Shown here: positions 1 through 8,562 of the stretch, one piece after another
Layout: every line of letters begins with the position of its first letter
How positions within the stretch are numbered: position 1 is the stretch's first letter
From: HyVt-477 sp965224605
Lineage (GTDB): Bacteria; Pseudomonadota; Gammaproteobacteria; Thiotrichales; Thiotrichaceae
Length of the DNA: 64,000 nt
Direction of reading: 5' to 3'
Assembly: GCA_965224605.1 (NCBI GenBank)
Contig: CBDCZP010000001.1
Location: 124,001 to 188,000 of the forward strand
Program-made: the position numbers and the translations under genes
Notes under the pieces: model-generated
What the model was told of the DNA's origin: nothing
Databases searched by the model: none
The model's input: only the letters and a program-made list of their open reading frames with translations

Positions 1-1
1 T

Positions 2-544
2 AATGAAGAGCTTAAAATAGCTGATATTAGCATTGAAAAAGGCGCAATAAAGCAAGATATTGCGAGCTATACTAGCTTGCCTGATTTCAATGTAGGTGTA
101 CGTTATACACAGATAGGCGAGTCGATTGTGGCTGATCTTGATCGTAGTGGTGATGATGGTTTAGCGTTGAGCGTGGGTATTAATATCCCCATCAATTATT
201 ATAAAAATAAAGCGGTCAAACATCAGGCGTATTTGCAAAAACAGAAATCGATTGAAGATAAAAAAGCACTCCTAAACAGCATGAACAATAGTGTAAAAGC
301 GCTATTTTTCAAGATTAATAACTCGTATCGGCAAGCTACTCTTTATCATAAAAACCTGCTTCCACAAGCACAACGTGCCAAGCAGATAGCAGAAATACAA
401 TACCGAGAAAACAAGGGTTCTATTGCTCAATATCTAGAAACACAATCTACCTGGCTAAACTTTCAACTGGCCTATCAACGGGCAGTGGCTGATTATTGGA
501 AAAATAGGGCGGCTATGGAAAAACTCACAGGTAGGTCGTTATGA
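2..544 (+). CDS. TolC-family outer-membrane efflux protein, C-terminal part (5' end outside window)
   Basis: The reading frame is open from the first bases of the window, so this is the last ~180 residues of a longer protein. TTG or ATG codons inside it are not the true start. The visible part has the second-repeat architecture of TolC/OEP proteins: a short beta segment (LPDFNVGVRYTQ), a second one ending in INIPINYY, then two long helices rich in Gln, Lys and Ala, and an ending of the type MEKLTGRSL. Family knowledge: such proteins form trimeric outer-membrane channels for RND or ABC exporters, often for metals (CusC/CzcC type) when the companion genes are a CusB-like and a CusA-like protein. 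The partner genes are not visible. The stop overlaps the next start by 4 bp (ATGA), indicating translational coupling to a second TolC-type gene. The substrate cannot be inferred. Confidence 0.8.
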   Translation, partial: NEELKIADISIEKGAIKQDIASYTSLPDFNVGVRYTQIGESIVADLDRSGDDGLALSVGINIPINYYKNKAVKHQAYLQKQKSIEDKKALLNSMNNSVKALFFKINNSYRQATLYHKNLLPQAQRAKQIAEIQYRENKGSIAQYLETQSTWLNFQLAYQRAVADYWKNRAAMEKLTGRSL

Positions 545-2136
545 TGGTTTTTTCTGCAATAAGAAAAACACAGTTACCTGTTGCAGCTATTACTACGGCT
601 TTGTTTGTTGTAGCTTTGTTGCTAACAGGATGTAGCCAGACTCGTGAATTAAACCCATTCAAAGATGAATATAAGAGTTATCCGCATTCGAAGTATGTTA
701 AAGACAACCTGAAAGTCAGCTCTAGCCACACTGCTGCTAATAGTGCTACGAATCAAACAAAGAATAATAACAACAAGAAAAAAGCAAGCCATCAGACAGT
801 ACAGCAGCGGCAGTTGAATGTAAAAAGGTCACGTTCTACTGCACAGATTATTAATACTATTAGACAGAACCCTTTGTTTACACCATCAGCTGAACTACAA
901 CAACAAGTTAAGGGATTGAAAACCACCAGCGCGGATGAAAACTGGCTAAACAGACATAACAGCTTGTCGGCGATCCTGACGATGGTATTAAAAAACAATC
1001 TTGATATTCAAAGCCGTCACCAAGAGGCTCAGGCGAGTTTGGCAAGATATGATCAGGTCAGTTTTCTTGATGATACGTTGGCACAATATGCTGCTTTTAC
1101 AAAAGATTTGGCTGTATCTGTTGGCAGTAAAAAGCACAGTAAACCCGTTACAGGCGGTTTTCCGTTTCCAGGTTTGCGTAGTTTAAAAGCCTCCATTATT
1201 GATGAGTCGGTAGAATCATCGCGTCTGCAATTGAAACAGACCGTGCAGGATGTCATTACCCAAACGCGTATTGCTTACTATGAGTTACAACTAGCGCAAC
1301 AGGAAAGCAGTATCATAGCTAACAAGGTTGAGTTGTTAAAGTCACTCAAAAATCAACTGAAGGAAAGTTATTCCACCAATACCATAGAATTAGGTAATAT
1401 CTTAGAAGTAGATATCGAGGTTGAAAAGAATCTTAATCAACTACACATCACTAAAAATAAACGGTTCTCTCGACAAGCAACATTGAATGCACTGCTTAAC
1501 CTTCCCGCCACTTTCAGGTTTGTCAGAATAGAAAAGCTGATACCTGTGCGGGTGACAGGTACATCAACAGAACTATTGCAAAAAGGTAGCAGAAATCGCG
1601 TCGAAATCGCTCGTTTGCAGTCTGAAATCAAGAAAATGGAGCGTATTATTCAATTGTCAGAAAAGCGTTTTTATCCAGATTTTAGTGCGGGTTATAGTCG
1701 TTTCCAAAATCAGACCAGCAAGCAAACGGGCAGCAATGCGAGTAAGGATACTTTTTCAACACGACCTAGCTTTAAACCGCGTAATTTTTTCGGTACAAAT
1801 GATGCGTACCTGACTGAAACCAGAGCAAAGTATAAAGCGCTACAGTTGAAACTGAGCGCCTTGCAGAAGAAAACGGAAGACGATATACAGCAGGCATACT
1901 TCAATTATCAGACACAAGAAAAAACCCATCGTTTGTATCGCTCAAAGGTTATACCTCAATCTAAAACAACGCTGGATATAGCTAAGAACCTTTTTGAGAC
2001 AGGCGACGCATCTTACTTAAAAGTGATTGATATTCAAAAAATGATACTGGATTATCGTTTATTATCACTCAATGCCGTTAAAGAATTGAACGTGAATGCC
2101 GCTAAGCTTTCGCGGTTTGTTGGTCAATCACTTTAA
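541..2136 (+). CDS. TolC-family outer-membrane efflux lipoprotein
   Basis: A 531-residue protein with a lipoprotein signal: a hydrophobic stretch followed by the lipobox LLTGC at about residues 27-31, then a Ser/Asn/Lys-rich low-complexity linker (residues ~45-105). From about residue 140 it has the helical, Gln-rich organisation of outer-membrane efflux proteins, with the paired motif YPDFSAGYSR near residue 380 and a long coiled second half ending in AAKLSRFVGQSL. It starts inside the stop of the preceding TolC-type gene, so both are made from one transcript. Two adjacent TolC paralogues is unusual, since one exporter needs one channel. The second beta-strand segment is shorter than in the upstream neighbour, which could mean a changed pore. 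The family assignment is firm; the substrate is unknown. Confidence 0.8.
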   Translation: MMVFSAIRKTQLPVAAITTALFVVALLLTGCSQTRELNPFKDEYKSYPHSKYVKDNLKVSSSHTAANSATNQTKNNNNKKKASHQTVQQRQLNVKRSRSTAQIINTIRQNPLFTPSAELQQQVKGLKTTSADENWLNRHNSLSAILTMVLKNNLDIQSRHQEAQASLARYDQVSFLDDTLAQYAAFTKDLAVSVGSKKHSKPVTGGFPFPGLRSLKASIIDESVESSRLQLKQTVQDVITQTRIAYYELQLAQQESSIIANKVELLKSLKNQLKESYSTNTIELGNILEVDIEVEKNLNQLHITKNKRFSRQATLNALLNLPATFRFVRIEKLIPVRVTGTSTELLQKGSRNRVEIARLQSEIKKMERIIQLSEKRFYPDFSAGYSRFQNQTSKQTGSNASKDTFSTRPSFKPRNFFGTNDAYLTETRAKYKALQLKLSALQKKTEDDIQQAYFNYQTQEKTHRLYRSKVIPQSKTTLDIAKNLFETGDASYLKVIDIQKMILDYRLLSLNAVKELNVNAAKLSRFVGQSL

Positions 2137-2184
2137 AACTCAGCTGATGTTGTTTTGTGAAAGTGAGTCTTCAGAAATAGCTAA

Positions 2185-2217
2185 TACCCCGTCCGCTTGC
2201 GGTGGGGTTGGTTTAGT
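2185..2217 (+). terminator. Possible terminator after the TolC pair
   Basis: A G/C-rich stem formed by ACCCC-GTCCGC and GCGG-TGGGGT with a two-base turn lies 50 bp after the efflux gene stop and is followed by a T-rich run (TTGGTTTAGTTTA). The stem has one unpaired base and the T tract is interrupted, so termination efficiency is uncertain. Confidence 0.45.
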
Positions 2218-2288
2218 TTAGTACTACCTACACGACTACTTTTTCTATCAGGCATTTCTATTAATTCTGATCGAAATTTCTGTGACTT

Positions 2289-2374
2289 CCACCCTATTTA
2301 ATCCGCTCCAAGGAGGGTGTTGTAAAAGGTGGCACATTAAGTCCTCCCTTTAGCAAGGGGAGGGTTAGGGTGGG
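2289..2374. repeat. Extragenic palindromic repeat
   Basis: This is the main content of the 337-bp gap between the TolC pair and the fucosyltransferase. The segment is bounded by CCACCCT and its complement AGGGTGG and contains an inner hairpin, CCTCCCTT and AAGGGGAGG with loop TAGC (2343-2363). No coding potential is seen. The G-rich tail (GGGAGGGTTAGGGTGGG) resembles dispersed extragenic palindromes known from many bacterial genomes; no identical second copy occurs in this window. Confidence 0.45.
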
Positions 2375-2473
2375 ATAGAAGGTTGAGTTTTTACACCCCT
2401 CGCGCGCGTTGTACCTCGACAACACAGCTAATCACTTCCAACATATCTATAAATGGATTTAAGGTAAAAGCAT

Positions 2474-3286
2474 ATGATAATTGTTCATGTAATCGGTGGC
2501 TTGGGAAATCAACTTTTTCAATATGCCTTTGGATATGCACTTTCACAATCTAAAAATGAGTCATTAATATTAGATGTCAGTAGTTTTGAAGCGTATCAAC
2601 GTGCGTATGAGCTTGATCTGTTTAATATTGATGCGACAATTGCTACTCAGGATGAGTTACAAAACTTAATACCTAAAAGTCACATATACATTGAACCTCA
2701 GTTCAATTTTAACAAAGAAGTTTTTTCTTTGCGTGATGTGAGATATTTTAAAGGTTACTGGCAAAGCGAAAAGTATTTCGTGAAATACAGAGAAGACATT
2801 CTTAAAAAAATCACCCCAAGAGATGAAATTCAAAAACACAGCAAAAGCTATCTAAAATTAATAACTGAGACGGAGTCGGTAAGTCTGCATATAAGGCGTG
2901 GTGACTATGTTACTAATGCTCTCACTAACAGTGTGCATGGTACTTGTTCTTTGGACTATTATAAAAAGGCGGTCTCAGCCTTAGAAGAAAAAACAAACAA
3001 CCCGCATTTTTATATTTTTAGCGATGATCTGGATTGGGCAAAAAACAACATTACTTTCATTAAAAATATAACGTTTGTTGAACTTGTTGAAGAAGTCCCT
3101 GATTATGATGAGATGTTGCTAATGAGCAGGTGTAATCATAATATCATTGCCAATAGTTCTTTTAGTTGGTGGGGAGCATGGCTAAACCAGAATAACAACA
3201 AGATCGTTATTGCTCCTAAAAGATGGTTTCTGGATACTTCACTTAATACGATAGATCTTATTCCTGAATCGTGGATTCATATATGA
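2474..3286 (+). CDS. Alpha-1,2-fucosyltransferase-like glycosyltransferase (GT11)
   Basis: A 270-residue cytoplasmic or membrane-peripheral glycosyltransferase. The N-terminus MIIVHVIGGLGNQLFQYAFG and the sugar-nucleotide motif SLHIRRGDYV (near residue 140) are the signatures of family 11, followed by FYIFSDDLDWAK and NSSFSWWGAWLN, which complete the usual motif set. Members transfer fucose from GDP-fucose in alpha-1,2 linkage during synthesis of O-antigen or other surface glycans. The length is normal for bacterial members (~270-300). It stands alone, with no other polysaccharide genes within this window, and its flanks are long AT-rich non-coding stretches, which suggests it may have been acquired separately. 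The exact acceptor sugar cannot be deduced. Confidence 0.87.
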   Translation: MIIVHVIGGLGNQLFQYAFGYALSQSKNESLILDVSSFEAYQRAYELDLFNIDATIATQDELQNLIPKSHIYIEPQFNFNKEVFSLRDVRYFKGYWQSEKYFVKYREDILKKITPRDEIQKHSKSYLKLITETESVSLHIRRGDYVTNALTNSVHGTCSLDYYKKAVSALEEKTNNPHFYIFSDDLDWAKNNITFIKNITFVELVEEVPDYDEMLLMSRCNHNIIANSSFSWWGAWLNQNNNKIVIAPKRWFLDTSLNTIDLIPESWIHI

Positions 3287-3748
3287 TGTCGCCTTTCATA
3301 TTAGCCATACTTGACAGGTTACATGATGAAGACACATTACATTCATACCATTGCTTTTGATTAAAATATGCCCACTTAAGCTTTGATAATTAAGAATAAT
3401 TGCCTTTTATCAGGTTTACCTGTACTCTCAAATTGATTTAGTAGTTAGCATAAAACTGTTCAGGGAAGGCTACTTACAACCCCATTACGTCGTAGCGATA
3501 GTTTTATGTTAAATATTTATAGAGCCGTACCACAGGGTTCTGTTAGTAACTATTCAATATTAGTGTCATTGGTCGTTTTTTATATACCTTATAGATTAAT
3601 CGTTAATATAAATTAAAAGTGTAATTTATTGGCTTAAATTATATTTTCAATATCAACATTAGAATACTACTAGCAATACTCCATCCAGTATGTGATCGAT
3701 AAATAGTCTATTAATTCAATAATAATGGGTTAATTATAATTAAATGGT
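3287..3748. other. Long AT-rich intergenic region without a gene
   Basis: About 460 bp with no supported ORF. The only structure seen is an inverted pair, GCATAAAACT (around 3449) and AGTTTTATGTT (around 3499), separated by ~40 bp, which could form a weak stem. The last 100 bp are very AT-rich and presumably carry the promoter of the crystallin-like gene, but no convincing -35/-10 pair could be singled out. Confidence 0.4.
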
Positions 3749-3769
3749 TTGAGTATTAGGAGTTATGTT

Positions 3770-4972
3770 ATGAAAATTTATTTATCGAAGATATTAATGT
3801 TAGTGGGTATAGGTATACTGAGTCTTAATAGCTCATTTGCGGCTCCCAGTGTTACCTTATTTCAGCATGTTGGTTTTGATGGAAGGAGTGAATCATTCTC
3901 AATGGATGATTCTGATTTGCGTGATAATTTCATAGGCAATGATGAGGCTAGTTCTATACAAGTTCCATCAGGTTGTGAAGTTACGATGTACCAACATGTC
4001 GGTTTTGAAGGGCTTTCTGAAACAATTGGCACAGGCGATTTTGATTTACGAGATAATTCTCTCGGTCATGATATAGCGTCCTCAATCAAAGTTACATGTA
4101 ATGCAATAACACCCAGTGTTACGTTATTCCAGCATGTTGCTTTTGAAGGTACCTCCGAAGATTTTGCAGCAGATGATCCCGATTTAAGGGATAATGCAAT
4201 AGGGAATGATGCGGTTAGTTCTTTGCATGTTCCATCCGGTTGTCAGGCTACTCTTTATCAGCATGTAGGTTATGAAGGCCTTTCTGAGGTCTTTGATTCA
4301 GGTGACATTGATTTACGAGATAATCTGCAGGGTCTCGGTAACGATGTAGCATCATCTATGCGTGTCACATGTGCTCCCATTACACCTAGTATTTCACTCT
4401 TTCAAGATATCGGATTTGCGGGAATAACCGAAGCATTTGCATCGGATGATCCTGACCTTAGTGATAATGCTATAGGGATTAATAGCGCTAGTTCCATAAA
4501 GGTTCCTTTGGGATGTACTGCGATACTCTATGCAAATGTCAACTTCACAGGTTCCTCTGAAACCTTCAATGCAGGTGATGACATAGACTTAAGTGATAAC
4601 CCTCTGGGGGATAATATTGCTTCTTCTATAAAGGTTTCATGTAAGGCTCCACCGCCACCACAAACACTAGTTGTTACGCTTTATCAAGATGATAATCAAA
4701 TGGGAATTTCTTCTGATTTTTCAGCTGATGAGCCTCGCTTACGAAGTACAGCTGTTGGGAACAACAAAGTGAGTTCAATTCGAGTTCCTGTAGGTTGTAC
4801 CGCTACAATTTACCAAGACCCTGATTATGCTGTTATTGATGACGATCACGCGTTTCAAACGTTTACAGCGGGTGATTATAGCTTAGTCGGTGTTGTCAGT
4901 GATGATGCTGCTGGCATTTTAGGTGATAATGAGGCTTCGGCTATAATGGTTGATTGCACTACACCTACGTAA
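3770..4972 (+). CDS. Secreted beta/gamma-crystallin-like protein with eight Greek-key motifs
   Basis: The start is placed at ATG 3770 because AGGAG at 3758-3762 lies 7 bp upstream; the TTG at 3749 lacks such a site. The 400-residue product has a Sec signal peptide (hydrophobic core ILMLVGIGILSL, cleavage after SFAA). The rest is a string of ~40-residue units that alternate between a VTLFQHVGFDG type and a VTMYQHVGFEG type, eight in all, i.e. four two-motif domains. Each unit carries the calcium-site signature of the microbial beta/gamma-crystallin family (N/D-x-x-x-S-S): NDEASS, HDIASS, NDAVSS, NDVASS, INSASS, DNIASS, NNKVSS and DNEASA. A Cys recurs in even-numbered units (PSGC, VTC). Family knowledge suggests calcium-stabilised extracellular domains, often in matrix or envelope proteins. 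It has no clear operon partner. Confidence 0.85.
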   Translation: MKIYLSKILMLVGIGILSLNSSFAAPSVTLFQHVGFDGRSESFSMDDSDLRDNFIGNDEASSIQVPSGCEVTMYQHVGFEGLSETIGTGDFDLRDNSLGHDIASSIKVTCNAITPSVTLFQHVAFEGTSEDFAADDPDLRDNAIGNDAVSSLHVPSGCQATLYQHVGYEGLSEVFDSGDIDLRDNLQGLGNDVASSMRVTCAPITPSISLFQDIGFAGITEAFASDDPDLSDNAIGINSASSIKVPLGCTAILYANVNFTGSSETFNAGDDIDLSDNPLGDNIASSIKVSCKAPPPPQTLVVTLYQDDNQMGISSDFSADEPRLRSTAVGNNKVSSIRVPVGCTATIYQDPDYAVIDDDHAFQTFTAGDYSLVGVVSDDAAGILGDNEASAIMVDCTTPT

Positions 4973-5223
4973 TATTTATACAGGTTAAGGTAGCATTTCT
5001 GTTCTTGCTTAATGATGACCTGATTTAAGCAGTTTCAGAAGTGCTTACCCATTCCTCTATTTAAGCTACTTTAGTCTCAAAGCATGCTTTCTGTGTGCTC
5101 AATTCATTCAATATCTCTTTCTCATTGAATCCTCTCATTTCTTATTGTTGCTATGAATATATGCATGAGGCGAACACAAATAATTGATGCCCTTTAGTAG
5201 TGGAGATTGTAGAATCCATTGTT

Positions 5224-6219
5224 ATGGATGCAAAAACTAAGCAACAGAATTTACTCCCAATAATTCGCCAACATGGTAATCAATGTATGGCTTACTCTAC
5301 GCTACAAGATGGTTTGGAGTATGAAATAGTTGAGGGTGTTGGATTTATTGCTTATTTATCTTTCCAGCATTTTTTCTGGTCGAGAAAAGGGGTCAAAATT
5401 GTTCTGGCTGATCCGATGTGTGAAGAGGGGAGCTATCGTCAATTAGCTACTCATTTTATCGAAAAATTTACTGATGTGATTTTTATTCAAGTATCAGATG
5501 TGTTTGCTAAAGTGCTTAATGACTTAGGTTACGAAGTGAATCAATTCGGTATTGAGACCGATTTGTTTATTCAAGATTTTAATTTAAAAGGTAAATATAA
5601 AAGCAAGCTACGTCAGTGGTCCAACAAATGCAAAAGAGAAAAGCTTGAGGTCAAAGAAAAAGATTTAGATAGTGATGCCGAAACCATAGCTGATATTAAG
5701 GCACTATCTAACGAGTGGTTATCAAGAAAAGGAGGGCATGAATTTTCCATGCTAACGCGACCTTTATGTTTGAAGGCTGAAGCTGATGTGAGATATTTTC
5801 AAGTCTTTAAAGATAATAAATTGGTCGGCTTCGCTGTTTTTGATCCCATTTATGTTGAAGGTGAGGTAGTGGGTTATTACCATAATATTGATCGTATTTC
5901 TCGTAATGCGCCTCATGGAACGGGAGTTTACCTTATCCTACAGGCGATGGAGGTTTTCAAAAATGAGGGGAAGAATATGATCTCCTTGGGTATGTCTCCA
6001 TTATATGGCATAAAGCGGACGGAATACCGCTATAATGATTTCTTACACGAGGCGCTTTTCTTTGCCTATAAGCATCTAGAGTTTCTGTATCCTTTTAAGG
6101 GTAATGCTGGACATAAGAAAAAATTTAATGGATCAACGAAGCGTGTTTTCTTTTCTAGTACGAGTGGAAATAGTCTTTGGCAGTTATTGCTTGCTTTGAA
6201 GGCTGTGAAACTCTTTTAA
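5224..6219 (+). CDS. DUF2156 / phosphatidylglycerol lysyltransferase C-terminal-like protein
   Basis: A soluble protein of ~331 residues (ATG 5224; a GTG at 5200 would add eight residues and neither start has a strong ribosome site). It shows the double-GNAT-like fold features of the DUF2156 family: an early VLADPMCEEGSYRQL segment, a basic stretch (KSKLRQWSNKCKREKL), then EWLSRKGGHEFSM, GFAVFDPIY and the late GMSPLYGI motif. Related C-terminal domains transfer aminoacyl groups to lipids (MprF), but the membrane flippase part is absent here, so the substrate is unknown. It lies 40 bp upstream of a P450 gene on the same strand and may be cotranscribed, which hints at a lipid-related role. Confidence 0.7.
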   Translation: MDAKTKQQNLLPIIRQHGNQCMAYSTLQDGLEYEIVEGVGFIAYLSFQHFFWSRKGVKIVLADPMCEEGSYRQLATHFIEKFTDVIFIQVSDVFAKVLNDLGYEVNQFGIETDLFIQDFNLKGKYKSKLRQWSNKCKREKLEVKEKDLDSDAETIADIKALSNEWLSRKGGHEFSMLTRPLCLKAEADVRYFQVFKDNKLVGFAVFDPIYVEGEVVGYYHNIDRISRNAPHGTGVYLILQAMEVFKNEGKNMISLGMSPLYGIKRTEYRYNDFLHEALFFAYKHLEFLYPFKGNAGHKKKFNGSTKRVFFSSTSGNSLWQLLLALKAVKLF

Positions 6220-6259
6220 TAGTATTGAACCACCCTGGTATGGCAGGAGTGCCAGTTTT

Positions 6260-7639
6260 ATGAGTGAATTTATTCCCCCGTATCCCAAAAGACATGCCAA
6301 GGACTTAAACCCTTTACAAATACTTTATTATGCAAAAAGGGATCTACTTTCAATCTGGCCAGAAGAAGCGTTTAGTCAGGAATTCACTTCACAAAAAATT
6401 CTTAAACAGCATGTCTTTGTGGCTAATGCCCCTGATGTTATTCGTCATGTGTTTGTAACAAACCATCAAAATTATGAACGCAAAAGCATGCAGATGAAGC
6501 GTGCGCTAGAACCACTTTTAGGTGATGGGCTGTTTATCAGTGAGGGTGAAACATGGAAGTCTCGTCGTGGTATGCAGACGCATCTATTCGATAATAGCCA
6601 TATTAAGTCATATAGCTCTAGCATGATTGCAACCATCAGTGAAATGGCTGACCAATGGGCTGAATTACCTTCTGGTAGTGAAATTAATATTCATCCTGAG
6701 ATGGCTAAACTCACTGCTGAAATTATTTCACGCAATTTGTTCGGCGCAGAATTAGGCGCAGAAAATGCAGAGGCAGTAGTGAATGCGTTTGCGGATTATC
6801 AGTCGGTGATTAATCAGATGTCGTTGTCTAACTTTCTGGGCTTACCTGACTGGTTGCCTAATGTAAATGCGAAAATAGGGCGGGCGCATACCTCCGCCAA
6901 ACATATTCATGACATAGTAGACAGCATCATTTCAAAGACTGCTGAAAGTGATAATAAAGATACTTTGGCGGCCTACCTAATGGCAGCTAATAAGCAAGGG
7001 CATCCTGGATGTCCGGTTTCTGGTTCGTTGACACGAGAGCAGATTCGTAATGAGATTATTGTGCTGTTTATGGCAGGGCATGAAACAACTGCTAATGTAT
7101 TAGCTTGGGCTTGGTATCTGATTTCACAGTCTCCTGATGTAGCAACCAAGTTCTACGCCGAAATTGATGAAGTGTTAGCGGGTTCATTGCCATCCTTTGA
7201 GGATGTGAACAAGCTTAAATATACCCGTGCTATTTTGGATGAAACCATGCGACTTTATCCTCCTGTGCCCATTTTGTCGCGGCAGTCTCTAGAGGAAGAT
7301 GAGATACGTGGGCGACGGATTCCACCTAATTCTCTTATGCTAATCGTGCCTTGGCTAATTCAGAGACATAAGAAATATTGGGATAAGCCCGATTCCTTTA
7401 TACCGGAGCGATTTATGCCCGGCGCGCCGAAACCTGAAAAGTTTACCTATATCCCTTTTAGTGCCGGGCCAAGAGTGTGTATTGGAAAATCTTTTGGTTT
7501 GACCGAATCGGTATTGTCTTTAGCCATACTTGGACAGCGCTTCCGGCTTGAAATGGATCAGGGGACGGAAGTTGTGCATGAATGTCGGTTAACACTACGG
7601 CCCAAGGGTAAGATGCCTATGCGGCTTATGCATCGATAG
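6260..7639 (+). CDS. Cytochrome P450 monooxygenase
   Basis: A 459-residue haem-thiolate enzyme. All three P450 landmarks are visible: the I-helix oxygen-activation motif AGHETTAN (about residue 272), the K-helix ExxR in ETMRLYPP (about residue 331), and the haem-binding loop FSAGPRVCIG with its axial Cys (about residue 411). The PERF-like motif (FIPERFMPGA) precedes it. The loop sequence is closer to class-E fatty-acid hydroxylases (CYP4/CYP102-like) than to CYP153 alkane hydroxylases, so fatty acid or alkane-derived substrates are plausible but not proven. No ferredoxin or reductase is fused. AGGAG at 6245-6249 supports the start. The gene is convergent with a TetR gene and lies beside fadE and other lipid genes. 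Confidence 0.92.
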   Translation: MSEFIPPYPKRHAKDLNPLQILYYAKRDLLSIWPEEAFSQEFTSQKILKQHVFVANAPDVIRHVFVTNHQNYERKSMQMKRALEPLLGDGLFISEGETWKSRRGMQTHLFDNSHIKSYSSSMIATISEMADQWAELPSGSEINIHPEMAKLTAEIISRNLFGAELGAENAEAVVNAFADYQSVINQMSLSNFLGLPDWLPNVNAKIGRAHTSAKHIHDIVDSIISKTAESDNKDTLAAYLMAANKQGHPGCPVSGSLTREQIRNEIIVLFMAGHETTANVLAWAWYLISQSPDVATKFYAEIDEVLAGSLPSFEDVNKLKYTRAILDETMRLYPPVPILSRQSLEEDEIRGRRIPPNSLMLIVPWLIQRHKKYWDKPDSFIPERFMPGAPKPEKFTYIPFSAGPRVCIGKSFGLTESVLSLAILGQRFRLEMDQGTEVVHECRLTLRPKGKMPMRLMHR

Positions 7640-7654
7640 CGGTAATTAACGCAA

Positions 7655-8374
7655 TTAATCTATCGCTTTGTAAGCAAGTGATAGACATTGATCTGCATAT
7701 TCATCTATCGTTGAAGTAGGCTTTTTGTACTTCCAGGGCTTTAAATATCGCTCCTGTATCATCGCTAAGATCATAGTGGCTATCAGCGAGGAGGAGGGCT
7801 CTTTACCTCTACCACTACCACCGCCCATTTCATCAATGAAACGTGCGATTTCGGTTACTGTAGTAAGCTCAATATTTTTTGATTCATCTTGATCTTTTAG
7901 TGGCAGGCTGCGGGTTTCGAAATAAAGAAAATAGAACCAGGGTTGTAGCAGCGTTGAGGCATAGAGATATCCTCGTATCATTTTTTCAAGAGCCAGTTTG
8001 GGATCTTTTTCAGCATTGGCCTTTTCTATGAGCTGCTGACAAACCTGTTCAACCACATCTTTGACAATAATAGCGATATTTTCTTTGTATGAAATGGTCG
8101 AATACAGCCCGCCCATGCTGAGTCCGGTTTCTGCGGATAAGTCACGTAATGACATGGTTTGAAAGCCAATCTTGGGAACAAGCTGGAAAGTCGCTGTGAA
8201 TATTTTCTCTAGATTTTTTGTGGCAAATTTCTCTTTGCTGAGTTTGATCTTATCGCTGTGTCTGGAAAATATAAGCGTATACAAGGTGTTATTCTGATAA
8301 TCAAAATGTTTTTTATACTGCGCAAAATTCATGTTGCGCTTATTTATGTTCATGATGTCAGACATGAAATTCAT
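7655..8374 (-). CDS. TetR-family transcriptional regulator (fadE-linked)
   Basis: A 239-residue one-component repressor. The helix-turn-helix is at about residues 70-100 (TMSLRDLSAETGLSMGGLYS), preceded by a ~45-residue N-terminal extension rich in Asn and Tyr that is longer than usual. The C-terminal half is helical and would bind the inducer. It is transcribed divergently from fadE across a 190-bp region holding a palindrome AGCGA-N4-TCGCT at the fadE start site, so control of fadE by acyl-CoA or fatty acid is a reasonable inference. The operator resembles in style those of FabR/DesT-type TetR regulators. Its 3' end faces the P450 gene with only 15 bp between. Which ligand it binds cannot be seen. 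Confidence 0.85.
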   Translation of the reverse strand: MNFMSDIMNINKRNMNFAQYKKHFDYQNNTLYTLIFSRHSDKIKLSKEKFATKNLEKIFTATFQLVPKIGFQTMSLRDLSAETGLSMGGLYSTISYKENIAIIVKDVVEQVCQQLIEKANAEKDPKLALEKMIRGYLYASTLLQPWFYFLYFETRSLPLKDQDESKNIELTTVTEIARFIDEMGGGSGRGKEPSSSLIATMILAMIQERYLKPWKYKKPTSTIDEYADQCLSLAYKAID

Positions 8375-8443
8375 ATGTCTTGTTCTCTTTAGCGTTTAGT
8401 TGGGTTAGTTCGGGGGTTTTAAGCTGCGCTTTTCAGAAATACC

Positions 8444-8472
8444 TTGACCAAAAAGTATATCATACCTACACT
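8444..8472 (+). promoter_or_regulatory. Predicted sigma-70 promoter of fadE
   Basis: TTGACC (8444-8449) and TACACT (8467-8472) are separated by exactly 17 bp, about 90 bp upstream of the fadE ATG. The expected transcription start falls at about 8479-8480, directly at the edge of the AGCGA-N4-TCGCT palindrome. Confidence 0.6.
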
Positions 8473-8479
8473 TAAATAA

Positions 8480-8493
8480 AGCGAACGCTCGCT
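8480..8493. promoter_or_regulatory. Palindromic operator for a TetR-type regulator
   Basis: AGCGAACGCTCGCT has 5-bp perfect arms (AGCGA and TCGCT) around ACGC. It overlies the predicted +1 of fadE and lies between fadE and the divergent TetR gene, the usual place for a TetR operator that controls both genes. Confidence 0.6.
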
Positions 8494-8562
8494 CTATTTT
8501 TCAAATAACATTGGCGAGCCTAAACTCATATTCACATACTCATTACATGAGAGGAGTTGAAC

